A stretch of 64,000 nucleotides of DNA from Cognatiyoonia sp965661665 (GCF_965661665.1 NZ_CBFIEO010000010.1:48292-112291), one strand, 5' to 3'; counted from the first letter of the stretch, positions 33,294 through 43,465 are shown. Notes: generated from the letters alone by a model not told the origin. Numbers and translations: made by a program.

Positions 33294-34946
33294 ATGGCTT
33301 CGGATGCAAGTCGGTTGGCGCTGGGTGCGCTGGCAGCGGCGGTGATTGGTGTTGGGGTGATTTGGCTTTTGCCGCGTCCTGAAACGGCGGTGGTGGCACC
33401 ACAGCAAACAGACCCCGCGATAACCACAGAAGACGCGCCAGAGGTGGCGGAAAGCACTGCTGATGCACCAGAAGCAGTCGAGACTGTCGTTGCGCCAGAA
33501 CCTGAGAGCGTTGCAGAAATCGCCGCACCAACCGTTGGGATGCGGGCTGAGATGGATGGCATCCTTGTTGTGACCGGACGTGCTCCTGGTGCCGAAATGG
33601 TCGATGTATTGCTAGGCAACCGCGTGATAGAACGGTTGATGGTCGATGGCAGTGGTGCCTTTGCCACCGTTGTGATGGTTGAGCCCTCTGACAAGCCGCG
33701 GATGTTGCAGGTTATCGCGGACCCTGAAGGGGCGGCTGTCGCCTCCGTTCAGAACCCACTGCTTCTGCCGACAGAGATAGAGCAGGTCGCAGCAGCGTCG
33801 GATGAGCCCATCGTTGCGGGGGCTGTGATACCAGTGGAGGATGCTGAGGTCGCTGAAAGCACAGCGATCAGTGAGGAGCCGTCGCTCGAAGCCGTAGAAG
33901 GCGCAGTTGCGGTAGCGGATGATGCACCTGAAGCGGACGAAGTTGTCGTAAGCGTCGAAACGACTGATACCGAACCGGCAATTGAGACGGCAACAACTGA
34001 AAACAACGTAGAGGTTGAAGTTGCTGAAGCGGATGATGCACCTGAAGCGGACGAAAATGTTGTAAGCGTCGAAACGACTGATACCGAACCGGTAATTGAG
34101 ACGGCGACGACTGAAAACAACGTAGAGGTTGAAGTTGCTGAAGCGGATGATGCACCTGAAGCGGACGAAGATGTTGTAAGCGTCGAAACGACTGATGCCG
34201 AACCGGCAATTGAGACGGCGATGACTGAAGACAACGCAGAGGTTGAAGTTGCTGAAGCGACGAACGAGGCCGTGGACCCTGAAACTGACCCTGTCAAAGC
34301 TGAGTCCATTGACCCTGCTGCCGAACCAGCCGAGCCTGAAGCGAAAGCAGGCGAAACCGACGTCGCGACCGGGGAGGAGACTGACGACACTGGGGAGACC
34401 ATGCTTGTTGCCGACGCCGAAGGTGTGCGCGTGGTTGCGGTGGATGTCGCGGGACCACAAGTCCTTACCAACGTGGCGCTCGACAGCATCAGCTATGATT
34501 TGTCGGGGGAGGTGCTCCTGACAGGGCGCGGCACGGGCGATGGCTTTGTACAGGTCTATGTCGACAATCAGCCTGTGACCACGTCCCGGATCACTGCTGG
34601 CGGCGATTGGCGCACGGATCTTCCGGAGGTGGATACAGGCGTCTACACGCTGCGCATTGATGAATTGGATGAGGCAGGCACGGTCGTCAGCCGGATCGAG
34701 ACGCCTTTCAAGCGCGAAGAACCTGAAGCCGTCGCTGCTGTGATGGCGGAAGAAACGGCGGAAGAAGATTTCAAAGTTGCGGTGCGCACGGTCCAGCCGG
34801 GCGCAACGCTCTGGGCGATTGCGCGGGAGCAATTCGGCAAAGGCATCATGTACGTCGCAGTTTATGAGGCCAACAAAGACCAAATCCGCGACCCTGATCT
34901 GATCTACCCCGGGCAGGTTTTCAGAATGCCAGAGACAGCCGAATAA
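33294..34946 (+). CDS. LysM-domain envelope protein with acidic repeats
   Basis: The 550-residue protein starts at ATG 33294 with an N-terminal membrane anchor or signal helix. It continues with an acidic Ala/Glu/Val/Thr-rich region that includes three 38-residue repeats (about residues 208-321). Two beta-rich segments follow ('DGILVVTGRAPG' type early and 'LSGEVLLTGRGTGDG' later). It ends in a LysM peptidoglycan-binding domain from about residue 498 ('VQPGATLWAIAREQFG' and 'LIYPGQVFRMPE'). It probably spans the periplasm and binds the cell wall. The frame extends upstream to 33213 without support. Confidence 0.85.
   Translation: MASDASRLALGALAAAVIGVGVIWLLPRPETAVVAPQQTDPAITTEDAPEVAESTADAPEAVETVVAPEPESVAEIAAPTVGMRAEMDGILVVTGRAPGAEMVDVLLGNRVIERLMVDGSGAFATVVMVEPSDKPRMLQVIADPEGAAVASVQNPLLLPTEIEQVAAASDEPIVAGAVIPVEDAEVAESTAISEEPSLEAVEGAVAVADDAPEADEVVVSVETTDTEPAIETATTENNVEVEVAEADDAPEADENVVSVETTDTEPVIETATTENNVEVEVAEADDAPEADEDVVSVETTDAEPAIETAMTEDNAEVEVAEATNEAVDPETDPVKAESIDPAAEPAEPEAKAGETDVATGEETDDTGETMLVADAEGVRVVAVDVAGPQVLTNVALDSISYDLSGEVLLTGRGTGDGFVQVYVDNQPVTTSRITAGGDWRTDLPEVDTGVYTLRIDELDEAGTVVSRIETPFKREEPEAVAAVMAEETAEEDFKVAVRTVQPGATLWAIAREQFGKGIMYVAVYEANKDQIRDPDLIYPGQVFRMPETAE
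33915..34256 (+). repeat. three tandem 114-bp repeats within the LysM gene
   Basis: Copies start at 33915, 34029 and 34143, each 114 bp (38 codons), with only a few base differences. The unit begins Ala-Asp-Asp-Ala-Pro-Glu-Ala-Asp-Glu and ends Glu-Val-Glu-Val-Ala-Glu. Such near-identical repeats can change copy number by recombination. Confidence 0.9.
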
Positions 34947-34994
34947 GTGCCGCGCTCTGGTAATTCGAAAAGTCCGGCTTAAGTAGCTCGGACC

Positions 34995-36812
34995 ATGAGA
35001 CCCCTGACCCCAGACACTGAAGAACAATCCGACCGCAGGCGCGGCTGGTCGGTGATCAAGCGGACGTTGCCATACCTCTGGCCCGAAGGTCAGCCAATGG
35101 TGAAGGTGCGGGTTGTTGCAGCGTTCTTAGCGCTGTTCGCCGCTCAACTGTTGAGCGTTCTTGCCCCCCAATTCTTGGCGCAAGCGGTCGATGCCCTAAC
35201 GCCAGAAACGCCCGATGCCGCGACCTACCTTGGCCTAGGTGCGATTGGGCTGAGCATCGCTTATGGTTTGTCACAGCTGATGAGCGTCGGGTTCCGGCAG
35301 CTGCGGGATGTGTTCTTCACCCGTGTCGGGCAAGGGGCGCTGCGCCAATTGGCGCTGACGACGTTCTCCCACATTCACCGCTTGTCGATGCGGTATCATC
35401 TGAGCCGTCAGACCGGTGGCCTGAGCCGGATTATTGAGCGTGGCGTGAAGGGCGTTGAATACCTACTGCGCTTCATCCTCTTTTCCATTGGACCGTTGGT
35501 CTTGCAATTCGTTCTTATCTGCATCGCGCTGGCGTGGAGCCTTGACCCCATCTTCTTGTTGGTCATTTTGGTCGTGGTGATCCTCTACGTCTGGTTCACA
35601 TTCACTGTGACCGAATGGCGGGTGAAGCTGCGCAAGGTGATGAACACGCAGGACACAGACGCCAATCAGAAGGCCATCGACAGCCTGCTGAATTTTGAAA
35701 CCGTGAAGTACTTCAATGCCGAGCGGTGGGAGATTGAGCGCTATGACAGCGCGATGCGGAACTATGTCGAAGCTGCGGTGAAGACGAATTATTCACTCGC
35801 CTTTCTGAACTTCGGTCAGTCGCTTATCATTTCATCTGGCGTGATCATCGTTTTGGTTCTTGCCGTGCGTGGGGTGGTTGCGGGCGAATTGACGGTCGGG
35901 GATTTCGTGTTGGTGAACGCCTACATGTTGCAGATCACACAACCGCTGAACTTCCTCGGCTCTGTCTATCGCGATATCCGGCAAGCCCTGGTCGATATGG
36001 GCGACCTCTTTGATCTTTTGGATCAACCACCAGAGGTGGAGGAGAAGAAAAACGCAACCGATCTGACGGTCACAGATGGGGCTATTTCGTTCAAAGGGGT
36101 GCAGTTTGGCTATGATGCTGACCGGCAAATTTTGAAGGGTGTCGATATTGATGTCGTTCCGGGTAGGACCGTTGCTCTGGTTGGCTCCACCGGATCAGGC
36201 AAGTCCACAATCGGGCGGCTCTTGTTCCGCTTCTATGATGTGACGGATGGCAGTGTGACAATCGATGGCCAAGATATCCGTGATGTGACGATGGAAAGCC
36301 TGCATAGTCAGATTGGTGTCGTGCCGCAGGACACGGTGCTCTTCAACGACACGATCTTCTACAACATCTCTTACGGCAGGCCCGACGCCAGTCGGGATGA
36401 AGTGATTGCGGCGGCAAAGGCCGCAAAGATCCACGACTTTGTGGAGAACTTGCCCAAAGGCTACGATACACAAGTAGGGGAACGGGGCCTCAAACTGTCA
36501 GGCGGTGAAAAGCAGCGTGTGGGCATTGCGCGGACGATCTTGAAGAACCCACCGATCCTCCTGCTCGATGAGGCGACATCCGCCCTCGACACGGAAACGG
36601 AACAAGAAATTCAGGCCGAGCTTTCCACGATGAGCGCTGGGCGGACCGTGATCACGATCGCGCATCGGTTGTCGACGATTGCTGACGCGGATGAGATCGT
36701 GGTGCTGGAAGCTGGTGAGGTGATCGAGCGGGGCACGCATGCTGAATTGCTTTCGCGTGATGGGCGTTATGCGCACCTTTGGAACCGTCAGTTGGACGAA
36801 GCCGCGGCTTGA
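34995..36812 (+). CDS. Atm1-type ABC exporter (fused permease and ATPase)
   Basis: This is a homodimeric ABC exporter of the heavy-metal/Fe-S-linked Atm1 group, expected to export glutathione-related compounds. Six hydrophobic helices occupy residues ~40-330. The nucleotide-binding domain has Walker A 'GSTGSGKST' near residue 400, signature 'LSGGEKQR' near 505 and Walker B 'ILLLDEATSALD' near 525. 605 residues. The 'NFETVKYFNAERWE' segment is characteristic of the Atm1/HMT group. It stands alone between the LysM gene and a decayed gene. Confidence 0.9.
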   Translation: MRPLTPDTEEQSDRRRGWSVIKRTLPYLWPEGQPMVKVRVVAAFLALFAAQLLSVLAPQFLAQAVDALTPETPDAATYLGLGAIGLSIAYGLSQLMSVGFRQLRDVFFTRVGQGALRQLALTTFSHIHRLSMRYHLSRQTGGLSRIIERGVKGVEYLLRFILFSIGPLVLQFVLICIALAWSLDPIFLLVILVVVILYVWFTFTVTEWRVKLRKVMNTQDTDANQKAIDSLLNFETVKYFNAERWEIERYDSAMRNYVEAAVKTNYSLAFLNFGQSLIISSGVIIVLVLAVRGVVAGELTVGDFVLVNAYMLQITQPLNFLGSVYRDIRQALVDMGDLFDLLDQPPEVEEKKNATDLTVTDGAISFKGVQFGYDADRQILKGVDIDVVPGRTVALVGSTGSGKSTIGRLLFRFYDVTDGSVTIDGQDIRDVTMESLHSQIGVVPQDTVLFNDTIFYNISYGRPDASRDEVIAAAKAAKIHDFVENLPKGYDTQVGERGLKLSGGEKQRVGIARTILKNPPILLLDEATSALDTETEQEIQAELSTMSAGRTVITIAHRLSTIADADEIVVLEAGEVIERGTHAELLSRDGRYAHLWNRQLDEAAA

Positions 36813-36961
36813 AGGATTCAACTTTCGATCAAGGTTGCGCAGCAAAATCGCTTCATTGCGATGCAAATTCCTGTTGAATTGATATTTCTGATTGAGAGTA
36901 GAATGGCTTTTCCAAAATTTTCTGTGAGCTGGCGTTCATCGCAGCGTCGGGCTGCTTTTAA

Positions 36962-37483
36962 GACGCAGCGACCTTGTTGTCCTTTGCTGAGGTGACAGCA
37001 ACTGGCCTTATCGTCACCGATGCGGTTGGTGGTGCCCCGCAGTCCTATATCGATTTTACGGGTAGAGGTTTTGCCTACGCTGCTGGCAGCGTCTATGGCG
37101 ATGGTCTGAAAGCGGTGTCTGGCATCACGACCAGAAGTTCCGTGGCCCCCGTGCCAGCGTCAGCTTCAATTGCATTTTCTGGGTGATATGAGCTCTTTCA
37201 AGTCGATGGTATCTCGCTTAACGGTAGCCAGATCACAGGCTTTCGGACTCAGTAAACGGGATCCATCAATCTGTCGGCCAACTTTGGCGCAGGTACTCTG
37301 ACAGGCTCCAGCGGCAACCTCAGCATCGATGGTCGCTTCTCGGGCGAGGACTTGAAAGGGGATGTGACCTACCGTGGCGTCGATGGTGATTTGAACGGTT
37401 TGGTAGGCAGCGACAAAGCGGTTGGAGCTTTCCACGGCAATAACGCTGATCTCATTGACGCGGGCGGCTTTCTGGTCAACTAA
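36962..37483 (+). pseudogene. decayed beta-barrel surface protein gene with two in-frame stops
   Basis: One frame runs from just after TAA 36959-36961 to TAA 37481-37483, interrupted by TGA 37184-37186 and TAA 37253-37255. Across these stops the protein pattern continues: 'YELFQVDGISLNGSQITGF', then 'TGSINLSANFGAGTLTG' and 'GDVTYRGVDGDLNGLVGSDK', ending 'AVGAFHGNNADLIDAGGFLV'. This alternating Gly/beta pattern resembles the lipoprotein/TbpB-like barrel group, as in the remnant at 18.4 kb. The signal peptide and start are missing. It is best read as a pseudogene. Confidence 0.7.
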
Positions 37484-37498
37484 GCGACACATCTAAAG

Positions 37499-37530
37499 AA
37501 AAAGCCCGCTCCTTCGAGCGGGCTTTTTTG
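37499..37530. terminator. bidirectional rho-independent terminator
   Basis: A long stem (AAAAGCCCGCTC/GAGCGGGCTTTT) with a 4-base loop is flanked by A and T runs. It serves the convergent decayed gene and the RND efflux operon. Confidence 0.9.
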
Positions 37531-37531
37531 T

Positions 37532-40500
37532 TTATTCCGCTGCGCGGAGCGGTGGGATTGGTGGGCTTTTCTTCGGTGCTGGTTCGCTCGTGACCGCTGC
37601 GGTTGCAAAGTCATCCTCGCCCCAGAGGATCTGCGGCGACTTGAATTTGCGGGAGGCCCAGTAAAGTTTCATGTCGCCACGGATCATGCGCCCGATGCGG
37701 CCGAAGAAGCCAGCGCGCAGTGCGATCCATGCACCATAAGCGCCTTCTGTCGCCCAGACCCGCAGCGCCAACATCGATGGTGTAAACACCAGCGTCAGGA
37801 CCGTTGCAGTACCAAGGCCAAAGACCACCGCGGTTGCCAACTGCTTCCACCAGAGGGCTGTCGGGCTGTCGACGGTGTAGCCGCCGTTGATGAAGTCGAG
37901 GCTGAGGCCAAACATCATAGGGGCGAGGCCCGCCATAGTTGTGATGGTTGTCAGGAGAACGGGGCGGATACGTGCCTCTGCCGTGCGGACAATCGCTTCG
38001 GTCTTTGGCATATATTTGCTGTACTCCTGATAGGTGTCGATCAGGATGATGTTGTTGTTCACCACGATCCCCGCCAAGGCGACGATCCCTGTTCCCGTCA
38101 TGATGATGGAGAAAGCCTGATCCATAATGAGCATGCCCCAGAGCACGCCCGCTGTAGACATCACGACCGCGAGCAACACGAGGATGGAGTTGTAGATGGA
38201 GTTAAACTGCGCCAGCAGGATAATGAACATCAAGCCCAAGGCTCCCGCGAACGCGCTGGAGAGGAAGGCTTGCGATTCCGCCTGATCCTCTTGGTCACCG
38301 GTCCATTCCCAGCTAACCGAGTCAGCGAACGGCTTCTCGTTCAGCCATTCGGTCAAAATCTCGATCCGTTCGGTTGGGCTGACAACCACCATTGACAGCG
38401 CACCATCTGTGACCTCGTTCTGAAGCGTTTGGTTCGCCTCATAGTCTGTTTTCGGGATCACGCGGCTGACGCCATCGAGGTCCGTCAGTTTAACAAGGTC
38501 GCTGTCCACAGCCGCTTTCACGTCGAAATAGCGTTGCTGATCGACGCGGCTGATCTCGGCCAGCTTCTGAACCGGCGTGCGGGTGATGAAGTTCGACAGG
38601 GGCACGAGACCCGACTGCGTGCGAACCTTAAGCGTATCCAACGTGGAGAGGACACGGTCCTGCTCTGGCAATCGAACGCGGATTTCAATCTCTTCATCGC
38701 CATCGGCAGGGGTGTAGGTGTCGAGCAGGATGCCGCGTGTGACAAGCTGCACCATACCGCCAACTGTGGCCACGTCTGCGCCGTAGCGGCCAGCCGCCTC
38801 AACATCCACGTCGATCTGCCAATCGATGCCGGGAAGGGGCAGGTTGTCTTCTTGCTGTGCCAAACCGGGCAGGGCGTCGAACTGGTTCCGCGCGATTGAG
38901 GTCGCAGCAATAAGGTCGTTCCAGTTGTTGCTCTTCAGTCGGAGGTGCACTGGCTTGGCGGATGCCGGACCCATAGCGAGGTTCAAAACCTCGAACCTGA
39001 TGCCCGGAACGTCTCGCAGAGCGTCTTCTAACTCCGCGATCACCGCGTTGCCGTCATAGGCCGGATCAACCTCCGTGGTGGTCCACGGGATGAAACCCAA
39101 AAGCTTTGTGTCCCGCTCCACCACCGGGCGGTCCTCCCATGGCAGCAGCTCTAGCTGCACCTGACCAATTTCATCCGCAGGGCCTTCGGCGCCACCTGTG
39201 TTGTTGTTCAACCCACCTTCACCGGCGAAGGAGAAGGCACTTTGCACAGCGGGATGCGCGATGACGATGTTCTCGACCTGTTGAACCAGTGCATCCTTCT
39301 CGCCAATCGACATGTTGCCGCGGGCTTGGACATAGACGATCGCTTGCTCCGGCTCCGTCTCAACGAAGAATTCAACGCCGTTGTTGTTGGCCCCGAAGTT
39401 CTGGAAACTGAACATCACGAAGCCCGCGACCGCACCGATAAAGACAAGCGGCATGATCGGGTTCTTTGTGATCAACGCGATGAAGTGGCCGAAGAGCGAT
39501 CGACGATAGCCTGCGTTGATGCGCTTACGCTCGAAATGGATTTTGGCGGCGCTGATCGTGATGGAGGTAAACACGGCACCTGTAAGGAACATGATGATCC
39601 CAGGAAGCGAGGCCATAAAGCCATTCGTTTGGACGGCTTGGCCGCTCAAGTAGGCAGGGTTCAAGGTCAGCATCGCGCCTGTGAAGGTTGTCATCAATGC
39701 GACAGGTACCAGCGCTGCGCGGATCACCCATGGGAATGTCGCGCGGAGCCAGTCGGAGACGCCTATGAAAACGCCGCTGAGACGACCAGTGACACCGCCC
39801 ATGACAGGCAGATAGATCAAAGCAACAACTAAGGACGCGCAGAGAACGAAGATCAATGTGACCGGCAACATACCCATGAACTGACCAGGTACGCCCGGCC
39901 AGAACAGCATTGGTAAGAATGCGCAGAGCGTTGTCGCGGTTGAGGAAATAATCGGCCAAAACATGCGCTTTGCCGCCTCGGTATAGGCGCGCATTGGGCC
40001 GGAGCCTTCTTTGATCCGTTTGTCGGCGTATTCGACAACAACGATGGCCCCGTCGACCAGCATACCCACCGCGAGGATCAAACCGAACATGACGATGTTC
40101 GAGATTGTGATGCCCATTACCGCAAGCAGCGCAAAGCAGAGCAAGAAGGAGGTTGGGATCGCAAAACCAACCAAGAGGGCAGGGCGTGTACCAAGTGCGG
40201 CGAGGACCACGATCATTACAAGCGCGATCGCTGTCAGGACGGAGCCTTCAAGCTGACTGACCATAGAGGCGACGTTGCGCGACTGGTCGTTGGAGGTGCC
40301 GACCTTGATCGCGTTCTGAAGTTCAGGCTCCCATGTAGCACGTTCCAGCTCGACCGTTTCGCGCACCAGTTGGGCGGTGTCGATTAGGTTGAAACCTTTG
40401 CGCTTCACAACCTGCAAAGCAACCGTATTGACCCCGTTAAATCGGGCTGTGCCTTGGCGGTCTTCGAATGTCGGACGGATCGTGGCGAGGTCGCCCAGCG

Positions 40501-41257
40501 TTACGACGCTGTCGCCGTTCTGCTTGACGGGCAGGGTGTACACGTCCTGCGGTTCGCTGAAGGACGACGGGATTTTGACAGCAAAGGTGCTGCCCGGTGT
40601 CTCAACATTACCTGCAGCGATCAGCAGGTTGTTCTGTGTGACCACATTAATGAGTTCGCCAGCTGTGACATTGTAGGACTCAAGCTTGAGCGGGTCGATG
40701 ATGACCTCAAGCATTTCATCGCGTTGTCCGGCAAGTCCTGCTTCCAAAACAGCATCGAGGCCCTCGATCCGGTCTTGGAGATTTTTGGCAACCTTGACCA
40801 ATGTCCGCTCTGGCACATCGCCGGTGAGGTTGACGATTAGGATTGGGAATTCGGAGAAGTTGATCTCGTTGATCGAATAGTTTTCAGCACCTTGCGGAAA
40901 AGACCCTTCCGCCGCGTTCATCGCATCGCGGATGTCGGCCATGACTTTGGTCTTGTCCCAGCCAAACTCAAATTCCAACGCGACACCCGCGTAGCCTTCG
41001 GCTGCGGTACTGCTCATGGTTTTTAGGCCGTCTAAGTCGGACAGCTCTTTTTCCATCGGTTTGACGAGGAGGGTTTCGGAGTCAGATGCTGAAATCCCAG
41101 GGAAGGGGACAGAGACAAAGATCGCAGGAATCTCGATGTCTGGTTCACCTTCCTTTGGAAGCCCAACGTAGGACAGGGTGCCTGCGGCAAGCGACAGCAC
41201 GATAAAGGCCAGAACCATCCGCGCCCGCGACGCGGCCCAATCGACTAATCCGGTCAT
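37532..41257 (-). CDS. RND efflux transporter, inner-membrane permease
   Basis: This is a proton-driven RND-type pump expected to work with the adaptor encoded just upstream and an outer-membrane channel. At 1241 residues it is longer than the ~1040 of AcrB. It shows the first helix, the 'GLPKEGEPDIEIPAIFVSVP' start of the pore domain near residue 32, two groups of membrane helices (about 330-560 and 990-1180) and duplicated periplasmic domains. Helix 4 has the essential acidic region ('AVGMLVDGAIVVVEYADKRI'). A Pro/Lys-rich cytoplasmic tail closes the protein. Its start overlaps the adaptor stop (ATGA). Substrate unknown. Confidence 0.9.
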   Translation of the reverse strand: MTGLVDWAASRARMVLAFIVLSLAAGTLSYVGLPKEGEPDIEIPAIFVSVPFPGISASDSETLLVKPMEKELSDLDGLKTMSSTAAEGYAGVALEFEFGWDKTKVMADIRDAMNAAEGSFPQGAENYSINEINFSEFPILIVNLTGDVPERTLVKVAKNLQDRIEGLDAVLEAGLAGQRDEMLEVIIDPLKLESYNVTAGELINVVTQNNLLIAAGNVETPGSTFAVKIPSSFSEPQDVYTLPVKQNGDSVVTLGDLATIRPTFEDRQGTARFNGVNTVALQVVKRKGFNLIDTAQLVRETVELERATWEPELQNAIKVGTSNDQSRNVASMVSQLEGSVLTAIALVMIVVLAALGTRPALLVGFAIPTSFLLCFALLAVMGITISNIVMFGLILAVGMLVDGAIVVVEYADKRIKEGSGPMRAYTEAAKRMFWPIISSTATTLCAFLPMLFWPGVPGQFMGMLPVTLIFVLCASLVVALIYLPVMGGVTGRLSGVFIGVSDWLRATFPWVIRAALVPVALMTTFTGAMLTLNPAYLSGQAVQTNGFMASLPGIIMFLTGAVFTSITISAAKIHFERKRINAGYRRSLFGHFIALITKNPIMPLVFIGAVAGFVMFSFQNFGANNNGVEFFVETEPEQAIVYVQARGNMSIGEKDALVQQVENIVIAHPAVQSAFSFAGEGGLNNNTGGAEGPADEIGQVQLELLPWEDRPVVERDTKLLGFIPWTTTEVDPAYDGNAVIAELEDALRDVPGIRFEVLNLAMGPASAKPVHLRLKSNNWNDLIAATSIARNQFDALPGLAQQEDNLPLPGIDWQIDVDVEAAGRYGADVATVGGMVQLVTRGILLDTYTPADGDEEIEIRVRLPEQDRVLSTLDTLKVRTQSGLVPLSNFITRTPVQKLAEISRVDQQRYFDVKAAVDSDLVKLTDLDGVSRVIPKTDYEANQTLQNEVTDGALSMVVVSPTERIEILTEWLNEKPFADSVSWEWTGDQEDQAESQAFLSSAFAGALGLMFIILLAQFNSIYNSILVLLAVVMSTAGVLWGMLIMDQAFSIIMTGTGIVALAGIVVNNNIILIDTYQEYSKYMPKTEAIVRTAEARIRPVLLTTITTMAGLAPMMFGLSLDFINGGYTVDSPTALWWKQLATAVVFGLGTATVLTLVFTPSMLALRVWATEGAYGAWIALRAGFFGRIGRMIRGDMKLYWASRKFKSPQILWGEDDFATAAVTSEPAPKKSPPIPPLRAAE

Positions 41258-42510
41258 CCTTCTGCCTCGCTATATGTCGGATCGACCAATACGCCATTTA
41301 TAACATATTCTTGGCCAATCGTAATGATGTCGGCTTGTTCAGGGAGATCGGCAACCCAAACGCCTTCAATTGTATCGCGAAGGAGCGTCACTGGCGCAAA
41401 TAGCGCCATGTTGTTTTTGTCGACAACTCGAACACCCAGCGTACCATTGTCGTCCAAGGTCAATGCAGAGCCCGGGATCAGGTGAGCTGTGCGACCGTCG
41501 GAGGCGATCACGATGTCAGCGGTTTGACCGTCACGGATCGACAAGTCGTCGTTTGGAACTTCGACCTCTACGCGGAATGTCCGTGTCACTGGGTCCGAGG
41601 AGCGGGAGAGGAATTTCACCGTTCCGACAACCTCACGGCCGTTGGTCAGCCTTGCACCAGCGGGCGCGCCCACTGCCACTTTGCTCACATCGTTCTCAGC
41701 CACGAAGCCCACCAATTTGATCGGGTTCAATTGAATGATCGTCGCGCAAGAGGAGCCGGGCTGCATCAGCGTACCAAGTTCTGCAGTATCCGTTTCAAGA
41801 AGACCTGCAAAAGGCGCTTCAATCGTCAGGCGCTCAATCTCGCGCTTTGCCGCGGCGACGGCGGCTTCAGCGGCTTGAATGCCGGCCTCTGCGCTGGCCA
41901 TGCCAGAGTTGGCGCGCTGGAGGCCTGCAACCGCTGCTTCTGCTGCTGCTTCTGCGCTGATGAGACGGGTTTCTGAAGCGAAACCATCTTCTGAAAGTTT
42001 GCGCGCTACGTTCACGTTAATTTCGGCCTCAGCTATACGGGCATTTGCTTCGGCCACGGCTGCTTGCGCTTCCGGTACGCGACCGCGCGCTTCGGCGAGC
42101 CGAGCTTCCGTTTCGGCCAAGCTGGCCTCTCGGGTGCCGGGGTCGAGGCTGCACATCAGATCGCCTGCATTGACAGCAGTACCTTTCCGCAAAGGCTCTG
42201 AAATGACCAACCCTGCCGTTTCAGCCGCTACTGTTACCTGACGGGCAGCTTCCGTGCGGCCACGAAGGACAACCGCGCTTTCAATCTTACGGGCTTCAGA
42301 CCTTAGGACGACAACTTTCACGGCCGTTTGCGCTGTGTCCTCTGCCTCCATTTCTTCAGCGGTGGCTTTATCAACCGCGTAACTGGTTGCTTCCGTTTGG
42401 ACGCCAGGGGCGGTTTCTTCGGCGAACTGGAAGAGCCGATCTCTCTCAAACACGACGAAATAAAGCGCGACCGTAACGATGATTGCGGTGAGAGTTGGGA
42501 TGATCTTCAT
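41254..42510 (-). CDS. RND efflux periplasmic adaptor (membrane fusion protein)
   Basis: This is the adaptor that links the RND permease to an outer-membrane channel. ATG 42510 follows GAGG at six bases and gives 418 residues beginning with a membrane anchor. The coiled-coil hairpin (about residues 120-210, Ala/Glu-rich) is flanked by lipoyl-like halves ('VVLRGRTEAARQVTVAAETA' and 'ERLTIEAPFAGLLETDTAEL'), followed by a beta-barrel domain. It precedes and is translationally coupled with the permease. Confidence 0.9.
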   Translation of the reverse strand: MKIIPTLTAIIVTVALYFVVFERDRLFQFAEETAPGVQTEATSYAVDKATAEEMEAEDTAQTAVKVVVLRSEARKIESAVVLRGRTEAARQVTVAAETAGLVISEPLRKGTAVNAGDLMCSLDPGTREASLAETEARLAEARGRVPEAQAAVAEANARIAEAEINVNVARKLSEDGFASETRLISAEAAAEAAVAGLQRANSGMASAEAGIQAAEAAVAAAKREIERLTIEAPFAGLLETDTAELGTLMQPGSSCATIIQLNPIKLVGFVAENDVSKVAVGAPAGARLTNGREVVGTVKFLSRSSDPVTRTFRVEVEVPNDDLSIRDGQTADIVIASDGRTAHLIPGSALTLDDNGTLGVRVVDKNNMALFAPVTLLRDTIEGVWVADLPEQADIITIGQEYVINGVLVDPTYSEAEG

Positions 42511-42760
42511 GATCGACCTCGAGGACGTTCTGTAGTTGGATGTCAATTATGTCTTAGATACGTGCATTGACAGGGGTTTGGTTCAAAACCCGCAAAACTA
42601 AACTGTTGAGTTCAGATTTAGGGCCTGCCCTAAGGTCAGGCAAGGGCGATTTACGCATTTTCTTTCAGCATTTTGAGGATCGCTCGCACTATATCTTGGC
42701 ATTCCTGTGACCTTCGCGATAAGAAACCCGAAAATATGGAAAAGCAAAGCGAGAGATGCC

Positions 42761-43429
42761 GTGAGCGAGAGCGATAGTTTCATCAGCGAAGTCACCGAAG
42801 AGGTGCAGCGCGATAAGCTTTATGGATACGTGCGCCGCTACGGCTGGATCGCGGCATTGGCCATCATCCTGATCGTTGGCGGAGCGGCGTGGAACGAATA
42901 CCGCAAGGCCATCGCTGAAGCTGCGGCGGAGCAGACAGGTGATGTGCTTTTGAATGCTTTGCGTCTTGATGCGCCAGAAGAACGTGCAACAGCATTGGCA
43001 GCTGTCACGGCTGAAGGTCCGGCGGCAGCAATTGCTGCGCTTACGACGGCGGCCGCCCAGCAAGAGGCGGGGGATGAGACCGCGGCTGCTGATACACTAC
43101 GTGGCTTGATCACGGCGCAAGAAATGCCGCCGATCTACAATGATTTGGCTGCTTTCAAATTGGCGCTTTTGCCCAGCGTAGCGGACGATGAACGCCGCGC
43201 GGTTCTCGAAGGTCTCGAAGCGCCCGGCGCGCCGCTCAGTCTTTTGGCGCAAGAACAACTGGCGCTTTTGGATCTGCAAGCGGGTGATGACGATGCCGCT
43301 GTTGCCCAATTGGTGGCGATTATTGAAGACGCTGGCGCGTCGCGGGGCTTGCGCGAACGGGCAATTGGGCTGATTGTAGCGATGGGTGCGGAAGAGCAGC
43401 TGGAAGGCGTGTTCAACGCGTCACAATAA
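42761..43429 (+). CDS. YfgM-like tetratricopeptide membrane protein
   Basis: This resembles YfgM, the ancillary SecYEG translocon subunit. GTG 42761 with GAGAG five bases upstream is preferred; a GTG at 42707 in the same frame has no ribosome site. 222 residues: a cytoplasmic Ser/Glu-rich start, 'DKLYGYVRRYGW' just before a single helix (about residues 28-45), then a periplasmic TPR-like domain. The order with bamB and der is conserved in alphaproteobacteria and suggests a link to envelope protein biogenesis. Confidence 0.8.
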   Translation: MSESDSFISEVTEEVQRDKLYGYVRRYGWIAALAIILIVGGAAWNEYRKAIAEAAAEQTGDVLLNALRLDAPEERATALAAVTAEGPAAAIAALTTAAAQQEAGDETAAADTLRGLITAQEMPPIYNDLAAFKLALLPSVADDERRAVLEGLEAPGAPLSLLAQEQLALLDLQAGDDDAAVAQLVAIIEDAGASRGLRERAIGLIVAMGAEEQLEGVFNASQ

Positions 43430-43465
43430 AACAACAACGGTGGGCATCCATCGGAGGAGCAGCCA

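Noticed and set aside
33915..34256. CRISPR-like spacing of repeats
   Set aside because: The repeats are contiguous, in frame and coding, without unique spacers; no cas genes are present.
33612..35027. Long open frame (471 codons) on the minus strand opposite the LysM gene
   Set aside because: It is Arg/Phe/His-rich, mirrors the 114-bp repeats and lies antisense to a well-supported gene; it is a composition shadow.
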